Positions 49,742-59,900 of a stretch of 64,000 bases of DNA are shown one piece after another; the first letter of the stretch is position 1; every line of letters begins with the position of its first letter. The position numbers were made by a program, and so were the translations under genes. The stretch is taken from NCBI GenBank assembly GCA_030248065.1, contig JASAMV010002585.1, positions 1-64,000 on the forward strand. The letters run 5' to 3'. The DNA comes from Rhynchonema sp. JSB1_4 (lineage: Eukaryota; Nematoda; Chromadorea; Monhysterida; Xyalidae). The notes under the pieces are model-generated. The model had not been told where the DNA came from. It was given only the letters and a program-made list of their open reading frames with translations, and ran no database searches.

Positions 49742-51551
49742 TGTAGTGGCAGGCCCATGTGTGAGAGGTAAGTATGATGCGGGGTTGGGACCGGAAGCGT
49801 GAGAGGTATGATTTTGGTCACCCAAAAAGGCGAAAAAACACCGTTTTTGTGATACAATTTTGGCCAAAAATTGAGGTAAAAATAGTACTTTTTCAAAATT
49901 TTCGCCGAAAATCGCCTAAAAATAGGTATTATGGGTGGGTTACTTATTTTTGGGAAAATAAGGTCGAAAAACACCGATTTTTGCCTTAAAAAGGTATAAA
50001 ATTGCTTGTGAGATGTATGATTTGGAGTTGTGAGAGGTAAGTACTCAACCCTCCCCCTCGGGTTTTGTGGTAGGTAAGTACTGAGAGGGGGTAACCCCCC
50101 CCAACCCCCCCAGCCACTACTATGGGTACACTATCCCCCTCGGGCAGTATAGTTCCTGGTCCGGCGCGGCGGTTAGTGTACCTACCCCTTTTTTCCGTGC
50201 GGCGCTTAGTGTACCTCCCTGTGGTGGTGGGGGAAGGGGAGTAGGGTTAGAGAGATGTCGGGTGTCGGCTGTCGGGTGCCAAAAAAGTGTAGGTGTCGGG
50301 TGTCGGGTACCCCCAGATGTCGGGTGTCGGGTTTTTTCGGACCCGACACCCGACACTTACGGTTCAAAACATCAGTATTGCTTGAGAGAAGAATTTTGAG
50401 AGAAAATTTTCTTCGAACCAAATGTTTCCGAAGACGCAGAATGTGACATTTTGGTGTTTATTTCGTGTGAAAATACTTGAATTCAGTAACTTGAGCCAAA
50501 AATTGCACTCATGATGCAAATGAGCAAAAATTTGCCTGTTTTTGGTCCAAAAACAGGTGTCGGGTGTCGGTTTTTTTTAAAAACTAGATGTCGGGTAGGG
50601 GAGAAGACACAAATCCAGAAAAAGTCACTTTTTGAAGTAGAAAATTTGACCGATTTTTGCCCCTTTTTGGAAAAATTCTCTGCTGCCATACTGGTCCCCT
50701 CTCCTACACCACTGCCTGTGGTAAAAAAAACCAACAACCTGCCAACCTGCTATTGCTGCGTTGGTCGTCGCTCATGATAGATATTGATAGCAAAAGCAGG
50801 TCACTGCGAAGTATCTGAAACGCGGACCAGAGATTAGGATCGAGCCAGGCCGAGGTTTGGGCCGGGCGGAGGTTCGGGCTAGGCATGGGGACAATACCGA
50901 TTTTTTGACCCAAGCCAATACCCAACACCAGGGCCCACCCCACTGTAGTGGCTGGTCGGGATGGGGGATTCCCCCCTAAGGGGTAGATATCTACCTCGAG
51001 TCAACCCTTAGGGGGATGGGGGAAGGGTACCGAACCGATCCCAAAAGGTGTCTCGAGTAAGTAGATTTGTGCTCTTCAAAACAAAAATAGGTGTTTTTCG
51101 ACCTTGGAACCCCTAAAAATCGCGCGCTCCGCGCGCAAACACCCAGAAAGGTCATTTTAGGCCAATTTTCGGTCAAAATGTCAAAAAGTAGCTATTTTTA
51201 GGCCAATTTTGCAGTAAAATTGAATGCAAAAACAGCCTTTTTTCGCCTTTTGACGGACTGTAGGGGTATCTTGGGTAGCCGCTGGGGGCTACCTATCTCG
51301 AGTAACTCCGAAACCTTCCCCCTAGGGTATCTTGGGTCGATTGGCCTGCCACCACACTGCCACACCCCCAAAACCTCAATTCGGACCCTACCATTTTTAC
51401 CTCGATTTTTGGCCAAAATTGTATCACAAAAACGGTGTTTTTTCGCCTTTTTGGGTGACCAAAATCATACCTCTCACGCTTCCGGTCCCAACCCCGCATC
51501 CCAACCAATACTTACCTCCCACAGTCCCACACATGGGCCTGCCACTACACT
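49742..51551. mobile_element. Compound element with 150-bp inverted ends
   Basis: 49742 to about 49885 (tgtagtggcaggcccatgtgtg...) is the reverse complement of about 51397-51551, including the shared 'ggcgaaaaaacaccgttttt' block. Between them are G/C-run repeats (ccccctcgg, ggtagatatctacc) and a 'GTCGGGTGTCGG' copy. The ends could belong to one element or be two independent inverted insertions. No transposase is visible. Confidence 0.55.
50246..50610. mobile_element. 'GTCGGGTGTCGG' family element, second copy
   Basis: It starts ttagagagatgtcgggtgtc and carries tandem gtcgggtgtcgg units at both ends. The middle is similar to the reverse complement of the element at 41811-42187 ('ccgaagacgcagaatgtgac', 'gtgtttatttcgt'). 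Confidence 0.65.
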
Positions 51552-51603
51552 AGGCCCATGTGTGGGGGAAGTAAGTAGGTATGATGCGGCGTTGGGACCG
51601 GAG

Positions 51604-51903
51604 CAGAGGTGGGAATCGGGCCGGGTTACCTCGGCCCGGCCGCCGGCCTGGCCCGATTTTTTCGGCCCGACTTTTTCTGATGATATTTTGAAGCAATTTT
51701 AGATGCAAAAGTTACTGTTTTTTGTTTAAAATTGCCTGAATCATGGAAGTCGGTACTAATTTCCGGAATCGTGAGAAATTCTGGCAAAGCCTAAAAAATC
51801 ACAATTTTTTATTGAAATTCGATGATGTCGTCGGGCCTTTTCGGGCCTCCAAATCTCCGGCCCGGCCCGGCCCGAGGTCGGGCCGGCCCGATTGCGACCT
51901 CTG
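51604..51903. mobile_element. 'CGGGCC' hAT-like MITE
   Basis: A 300-bp element from CAGAGGTGGGAATCGGGCC to gattgcgacctctg, with the family core in the middle. The flanking 8-mers do not match, perhaps because it inserted into other repeats or was rearranged. Confidence 0.75.
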
Positions 51904-52187
51904 GTTCTGTTGTTTGTGTTCGTTGTTTTGCTCATATCTTGTTCATTTTGGTTATTTTCCTGGCCTCCGTTAGGCTTTTGCGTGAGCGTGCATAAAACTT
52001 GAACTTGAACTTGAATTGAATCTATCGTCACGTCAACACCCTGGCCAAGTAAGTACTACACTGCCGAAGCTTCTGAAGTGAAGTGACTCATTTTACTCAA
52101 AGACCAGTGATCTTTTTGTAAAAAAATAACGAAATTTTTGACGGGTTCGGCAAGTAACTTGTCTATCTGACAACTTTTTCAATGTAA

Positions 52188-52566
52188 CAGAGGTGGGAAT
52201 CGGGCCGGGCCGGGCCGAGGTTTCCGGCCCGAACGGTCGGGCCGGGCCGGGCCGGACCGGGCCGACTTTCCGGAATGGAAAAGGCCCGACATCATCGAAT
52301 TTCAATAAAAAATCGTAATTTTTTAGGCTAAATTTGCCAAAATTTCTCACGATTCTGCAAATCAGTACCGACTTCCATGCTTATCAGGTATTTTTAAACA
52401 AAAAAAACAGTAATTTTTGCACCAAAAAATTGCTTCAAAATGTCATCAGAAAAAGTCGGGCCGAAAAAATCGGGCCGGCCGGGCCGGACTTCCCGGGGCC
52501 GGGCCGACCCCCGGACCTCGTCGGGCCGGGCCGGGCCGAGGTAACCCGGCCCGATTCCCACCTCTG
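52188..52566. mobile_element. Complete 'CGGGCC' hAT-like MITE
   Basis: A 379-bp element with inverted ends CAGAGGTGGGAATCGGGCC and a perfect 8-bp duplication CAATGTAA (52180-52187 and 52567-52574). Long runs of GGGCC and GGCCC next to each end make both ends self-complementary. It is oriented opposite to the copy at 51604. It defines the family ends for this region. Confidence 0.92.
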
Positions 52567-52644
52567 CAATGTAATCATTTTTTCACCAAAAAATAGGTTC
52601 AGAAAAATCGCAAAACTTATGACAAAACGATAACTAAAAAATTC

Positions 52645-52739
52645 GGACCGGGCGGGGTAGGGTCGGGCCGAGCTTTGGACACCTCGGGCCGGGCCGGAGA
52701 TTTGGGGGGCCGGGCCGGCCGAGGCCGAGTGCGACCTCT
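52645..52739. mobile_element. Solo end of a 'CGGGCC' MITE
   Basis: About 95 bp of repeated gggccgggcc ending in 'gtgcgacctctg'. Only one terminus is visible. Confidence 0.6.
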
Positions 52740-54791
52740 GATTGGTTTTGAGAGAGAAAAATTAGGAAAGTTCTTTTCTTTCTGGTATGCTCGGACCGAG
52801 TATAATGTCGATAATTCAATGTGGTGTGACAGGTTCTTGAAATGCTGCCATCTTGAGTGCGGCTTTTGGTACTTTTCCAACTATTTATTCCTTCTGGTGG
52901 GTTGCCAATCGGGCGTGAAACATCAGATTTTTCCTACTGCTGCGTCATGAAAGTCTGGATGAGTTTATGATTGATTTTAAAATGGGAAATTTCGCTTGTC
53001 TTTTCCTTGAATTTGCCAATGGTGACTGTTGTGCGTTTTGCGTGCTTGGCGGCTTTAATTAGCGAATACGGATCTGATTTGCTTGTCTGGACATTGGGCT
53101 GAAAAGGGCAGCGTTTAGAAAACAAACATTCTGACAATATTTTCACCACTGCGTTCATTTCAACAACTCATTTCGAATTTGCCAATTCTACCCTTCAGAT
53201 TGGGTCGGTCGTTTTGATGGTCGAGTGCACAATTGGAAATTAATTTAGAAAATATAGGAAGCACCCCAGAAGGCAAAAACATGTGCTTTAGTGAACTATG
53301 AGCTCCAAATTGTGCACTCGACATGAACTCGAGGTGAACTTCATAACAATACAACAGGACTAGGTCAACAAAAGGGGATGGCTCGGTTATTAGACAAGCT
53401 ACAGTATTCGAACGGGATTGGTTTTCAATCCCGGGATCGGGATCGGGACTGCGAGGTCTAATCCCGCAGACCAGAGTATAATAGTTTATTGGTCCTTGAA
53501 TTCAAAGCTGCCCTGTATCATCAACGCTAAGCGATCAACCGGACACAATCAAACACGGCGGCGGTATTCACATTCCGAAAAATACCGAGCGTCACTTGCT
53601 TGCTTGGTTGGTCAAGCGTTTTTCCTTCTAAAAAAGTGAATGCGAGCATACAAACAAGACAAATAAAATGGCAGCAAATATATTATCACCTGTGGTCAGC
53701 TCTGTATCCTGTCTTCCAGCGTCCCATTTCCTTTCGTTATCAATACTGGATATAATCAACAATCAATCAATACTGGAACATTGAAATTTTGCCAAAAAAG
53801 TTGAAGTATTGGGCGCAACGACCATTTTCTGGGCGCGGCGATCACTCGAATATTTGCGCATCATACCCACTAACTTGAAAGTGTGGTTATGGTGTTGTTC
53901 TGGTTGTGTTTAGTCTACTATAAATAAGTTTCACCTGTTTCACACCAGTATGTGCAAACACGCGGTGGTCGCCGGCAGTGGTCGCCAGCCCGACTATATT
54001 TCCACTCGTATTGGTATTGGGCATTGGGTATTGTGCCCACCCGCATAGCTGCAGTTACGACGGCGGTGGATGACCCTTCTCTTTCCATGGATTGTGGAGG
54101 CTGGACGTGCCCGTGTTGGTGTGGTATCAATACCAGTTGATGGAAGGCTGGTTACCATTGTAGTCAGTACACCCTGCAGAGGCTCTGGGGGAAGACTGTC
54201 ACAAATTAAACGGTTTCATAATCAGCCTTCCCCCAGACCCCAATACCGAGAAGACTGCTTACGCGTAACTCTTGAGCTAGTGTAGCGCGCCGTATCCGGT
54301 ATTCACCATATCCGACACACTAAAATCAAAAGTGTTCAAAGTGTTTTTTCAAAAAATATCGAAAAATGTTTAAAATAACTTTTTTTATGCGATTTTGCGA
54401 TTTTTTGCGTTTTTGCGATTTTGCGATTTTTTTTCATTTTGCGATGCTGAGACCACTTCTGGACCCATTTCATTTATCTACAATTATAATTCAATTGAAA
54501 ATTATTTAATATTGGCTGATGTTTCAGTGGCGCACCACACAATTTGTTCATCACTATTGTTTGTACTGCAATCACCGAAACATTTTTACCTTCATGGCGA
54601 ATGGCGAAAAGTGTGGGAGAATAATGAAAGCCGATCTTGAGACTGTTCCGAGCCTTGCCACATCATGGAACAACAATAAACGTCACGTCGCAACTCGTTC
54701 AATGTTTGAACGAACGGCCAAATGCGTCTGTCTGGAAAAGTTTCCTTCATTATTGCATTGTTTTTCACCGAGATTTGATATCGAATATAAA

Positions 54792-56445
54792 ATGAAACAT
54801 CACCTACTTCTGCAAATCTCCATCATGCTTCATCGCCGACCGTGGCTGTGCACGTTGCTGATTGGCTGTTTGACAATTCAAACGCAAGTCAACGCAAGCG
54901 ACACCCCAGAACAACAGGATGAGAAAAAAGGTATCGACTGCATATAAACCATCACTTAAATCAATTTTCGGTAAATCCAGTTTTCGTTAGTCAGATATGG
55001 TGGCCAAAAACAGCAATAAGTTTCGAAGAATCCGATTCCAGCTAACGACTTGTGGCCGACGATGAGATGGGTGTTGCTGGGCGTGACCATGTTCTTTGTT
55101 GCATCGGCTGCAATGATTATCTGTTTGATCATAACCATGACTTGCACGGCAAAGGATCAATCGTGCGTGTTTTTCTTGCAATTGACAGTTGACAAACTTT
55201 ACAATTAGTAATTTGTTGCGTTGTACATATTATTGATTTTCACTGTTCTTCAGGAACCCGTTCGCCATACCGAAATTCCGCAACAAACCAGCCGTGCAAT
55301 CGCAGTCGAACGTGTTTGTGCCGGTTCCAATTGCAAGAACGCAAATTTTAAAAAATGTTCTAAGAATTTTTAGGCTATACGATCGTCGCGTCTACCCCCA
55401 ACAAGGTTACTACGGTTACCAGTCGCCACGGCCGAAACCCGAGCCATCGGGCTCAAATATACTCGAACGAATGAACAAAAAAGTTGCAAAGCTTGATCAA
55501 GACGTCAAAGTTTATGAAACATTGGTATGTGAGATTTTGGGATGATAATTCTGTGAGTTTTAATTAGTATTATCTGAACAGCAAACGAATCGTGGCGACA
55601 GCGTGTCAAAGTCGGCCAAATATGAGCCACGATCGGGCGCATATCAACCGGGTTGGCATTTTGCAAATTTTGATGTCTGAAAGAGTTTAAAAAAATGATT
55701 TTATTCAGTTGGCGAAAAGTCGGTGTCGATGTCTGTGACGGAATCCCGCAGTGACAGATACGGGCATGGAGGGGCTGGAGACAGAAAGGTGACTGATTTT
55801 GTTAATTTTTTTTGTTTATTTATTAATTTTTATGACCTTTTTTGCTTTTGATTTTTGCTCATGCTTATGATCTAAAGGTTTTTGCACAATGATCGTTGCA
55901 GGTGACCGGCTTTGGTCGTGGTCCAGGTGGTGCGTACCAGGTGCCCCGTCGTCAAGTGCATCCGTATTACGGAGATCATCCTGGTTGGTGGTCAATGTCT
56001 CCCGCTGCTTATATGGTGCTGATGAAACATCGGGTTTTGCAGAAAGTCGTGACGAGCGTTCGCGCACCAAATCGACCGATGTGACTCCGCCTATCAACCC
56101 AGTAGGTCACTACCCAGCACGTGGCTTGACTCGATCCAGTACGGTCATTTTCTCTTTCGCTTGATTGACGTCGATTTTTCTTTCCACATTCTCTCATTGT
56201 TTCGCAGTCGATGCCCGACCCCAGCTGCATCGCAAAAGTGGCGGTCAATCGATCGACCACTCACATTCACACAAACGATCGTCGCCGTACATGATGGTGC
56301 CGTTGGACGACACGCAGAGTGACAAGGTATACGGTGGGCCATCACAGACTACCGTAACCAAAACCAGCCGTAATCTTTAATTTAGTCGTTCCGAGCATAC
56401 GGTGATCCGAACATGGTGCCTGCGTTTGGAAGGGTTGACTTTTGA
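54792..56445 (+). CDS. Single-pass membrane protein, unknown family (first of a tandem pair)
   Basis: Eight exons in frame: 54792-54930, 55042-55162, 55254-55524, 55582-55651, 55709-55788, 55902-55983, 56208-56326, 56386-56445; 313 residues. The first ATG or an in-frame ATG at 54825 would start a signal peptide ending near QVNA. A short acidic ectodomain (SDTPEQQDEKK...) precedes a strong membrane helix at about 57-79, leaving a cytoplasmic tail of about 230 residues rich in Tyr, Gly, Pro, Ser and Arg (YPQQGYYGYQSPRPKPEP, SDRYGHGGAGDRK, HSHSHKRSSPYMMVPL), ending in FGRVDF. The end of exon 6 uses a GTTGGT donor; reading through it would stop at 56084. Exon 7 could instead continue to a TAA at 56380. 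The signal peptide, short ectodomain, phase-1 intron before the helix and long tail match the next gene, so the two are probably old tandem duplicates. Function unknown. Confidence 0.68.
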
Positions 56446-56959
56446 AAGCAAGACCAAGACAGTGACTTCACTCAGTAACATTTTCATACCAAAAGCGACA
56501 TTCTTTGCCGCAGTATTTACGTATGTTATTATATTTGGCGTAAAAGCAACGGAATCTGAGCCTTACATCCCATTGCATTTCCTGTAGCTGTGACATTCAA
56601 CTCTGTCGGGTTCAGAATCCTTTGAACACTACGGAACTATTGAAATTACGAGATTCAATTAGGATGAACCGAATTATGTATGTGTCAAAGATTAATTGAT
56701 TTTTCGTTCCAGTTATCAGACGTGTGTGACATTGATGCCTTACTGTAAAAATTGATGTGGCGTGTGTGTGCGTGTATTTTTTCATTGAAGAAACGTGGAT
56801 TTGAATGAATCAATCTTTATGATTAACGACCCAGATGGCGTGTGCATTGCATCAAACATCAAACAAATCCGGGCCTATCGTTTCATTCATTATTTTCTAC
56901 CGATTTACGCAACGTTTTGCACTGTTCACAGTATTCACATACGAATCGAAGGCATCATC

Positions 56960-59900
56960 ATGTCACAACGTCGACCAAATTTGATTCTGACTATCGTAAT
57001 CCTGATGCTGATATCGGGCACAGGCGTCGGAGCCACTCCGCGTCCAAAAAGTAACGCCCCACATCTGGAACCAAATGAAACGGAGACCCGAAAATGTTGG
57101 TTTCCAAAATTTATTCCAAATTTACCTTCATATTCCAATTCCACATATTTTTGTACGTTTCAGTCTCCAAGCCATGGATTGTATTCGGCTGTCTAGCCGC
57201 AATGACTCTGTTGGCGTTGGCTGCAGTGGGCGGTCTCACCTATCGCTACTTCATGTTGGAGGGCGTCAGTCAAATTCAGGTGCCCGACATCGGTCTGCGA
57301 GTGGGTCGCAACGCCAGATGGGACCGACTTATGGATCGATGGATGGGCATGGATCCCGATAACATCGCCAGAATACAGGCCGAACTCCGAAGGGTTGGTC
57401 TGCTTTCTTGTAGACATTTATCCCATGTAAAAAGTTTGGCACGATGTACCACGTGGTTGACGTACGCGCATACAGGAGCCCAGGGTTGGGCAAAAAAAAC
57501 TTTTAAAAAAAAAATTTTTTTTTAAAAAAAGGTTTTTGAAAAATTTTTTTTTAAAAAAAAATTTTTTTTAATTTTTCGGGGGAGCAAAATATTCTAAAAC
57601 GTCCAAAAATGGCCTTTTTGGGGGTTATTTTTTGTCATTTTTTCTCAAGGGTCGAAAAATTTTCTTCACAAAATCACCTTTGGGGCATGTATTTGGTACC
57701 TAACATACCCCAATACCTTCCCGTGATACATGGGACACAGTATGCATGTACCTACATGGTACTTCGATGTCATGACCCATCAGGTCGGTCATATACGATT
57801 CAGCTACCCGACAAGTATTTCTGCAGCTTATATTCTCAATTCTGTGTGGTTTATAAGTGAATCTTGCTTATTCGGCCACAAACTGTTGTGTCCGATACCA
57901 CAGAGCAGCAATCATCGGTCCATATCAAGCACAGACCGAAATGACGTAAACACTCTTCATAAGTGATGCAAACCAAGTCACAAAAGTGACTTGTCAATTA
58001 AAGTTGCATTTTTTCGCGATTTTGCGCGTTTTTTAGGCAAATTTGGTAAAATTTCCCCGAATCTCAGACTTTTAAAAAAAATTTTTTTTAAATTTTTTTT
58101 TTAAACTTGTTTAAAAAAATTTTTTCCAACCCTGCAGGAGCCAGCAGTGGATGAGCAATACCCGATGGAACCACAATACGCGGCGTTGAATCCGGGGACA
58201 TTGGCTCGCGTCGTGCAAATGTCCCGGATGGACAACAACTACAACAATCCGTACGAGAATACGAACAACCCTAAATGTGACGTGAAACTGGAGAAGAAAC
58301 CGGAGGAGCCGAAAGTGCGGTAAGTCAGCTTTGTTCACTGCTGCTTAATGTGTATCAATTGCTGTGAAATATTCTGCCATTTTATATTAATTTAACAGTC
58401 TTGCCACCGAGCAGCAGCAATATCCCGTATCGAAAACGGTGGCAGGCGCTTTGCCGCACTTGGCCGTCATAGATGGAGACCCATACCGTAACCCGTACGA
58501 TGGAACGGTTGGCGGAATGACTGTTGTGAATAAAGCAACTTGTGAAAAATAACCTAATAGACATTTGAACATTTTCAGGACGCTTCTTCAATAACTGGTC
58601 AAAGTTGGACCGATTCGGGAACCGCTAGCGTGAGTTTCACAGTTCGCCAAATTTTTGACAATAAATATTCAAACAGGCCCGCGCGCATTTAGGCCTATCC
58701 AGCGCTGTCGACCAACCAAGCGCCGCTCCGTGTTGTGCACGTGCCGAACACGGACACAATGGCGGGCTTGTTGACGATGGCAGTGCTCGACCAAGGCGAA
58801 TACCGTAACCCGTACTACAAGCGCGTGCCAAATTGTCGTGTCGCATTGACCGGTGGTGATGGGGTATGCAAGTCACACACGAGCAGTTGTCACCACGTGA
58901 CACGGTGTCCATCTTTTCAGTCCGACTTGAGCAGCTCGGGTTCGTCGTCCGTTGTCTCCCTGCCGCGTCCGCCTGATGTCAGGAGATACGAGTGCGAAAC
59001 TGAATCCAAGAGCGAAAAGGTGCTGTTCATTAAAAAAGTCCCGACGTTGGAAATTCTTGCAATTTTATTGATTTCAGAAGAGGAGACGAAGCAGGTCGAG
59101 GTCGAAATCGAAGGATTCAGACGAGGACAAGACCAAATCGAGCGAAGACGCGCAGGAGGCTGAGAAGTTGAAGGATATGGTTGGATTTTTATAAAACTTA
59201 TGTTTCGTTCATAAGACTACAACGAATTCCCTTGATTATTCAGGATGAGAGTTTCACCAAAGATAGTTCGTTGTCTAGTAGCTCGAGTTCGGACGAAGAC
59301 GACGACTTCGGTGGAGAAAAAGTTCGGCCCAATTTTCAAAATTAATTTCCCGTGACTGATCAAAAGTTTAATTGATCAAGGATTATATTTCGTTTATTTT
59401 TTAACCCTTTGGGTTGTCAACCAACGCCGTAGGCTCCTCGATATTCAGGGTAAAATTGGCGATTTGGACGATTTATCCAAGTCGAGTTCAAGCTCTGATG
59501 AAGACGATGAAGATTTCACAAAATTGCCCGGTTTCGTCGCCAAACCACCCGAATCGGGCGTATCGTCGACCGAGGAGGAGGAAGGAGGTATGCATTGGTG
59601 ATACAGTCCGTGACGAATTATGTGGACTTTTTCAACGCCGCCGCGCGCGCGCGGCAAGCGTTGTGCATATTAGGGTGCACCACAAGGGTAGGTAGACTTT
59701 TCAGAAAAAAATCCTATAATTGGAGGTAACGGATGGACTTTGTGGTCTACCGTTGACAAATTATGTGCATAGCCAGGATTTAGCCACTGTCCAAATTTGG
59801 GTAAATTTTAGCCTGCCATACGCTGTACGTAGCCATTTTTGTGATTATCGATTGATGCCGCGAGCGCGCGGCGCGCGCTACTTTTGCCTCGCTGTTAGAG

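Larger units (their letters stand above)
49270..54791. other. Gene-poor, transposon-rich intergenic region
   Basis: This region contains at least five MITE copies and their debris (listed separately) between the SNX27 gene and the first membrane-protein gene. The missing SNX27 start exon should lie here but I could not identify it. From about 52.75 to 54.79 kb I see no repeat with defined ends and no convincing exon, apart from a 'gcgatttt' low-complexity tract at about 54390-54445. Confidence 0.55.

Noticed and set aside
55902..56084. Reading exon 6 of the first membrane protein straight through to a stop at 56084.
   Set aside because: A GTTGGT donor at 55983/55984 joins in frame to 56208 and gives continued low-complexity coding sequence. 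The read-through leaves the following coding-like exon unexplained.
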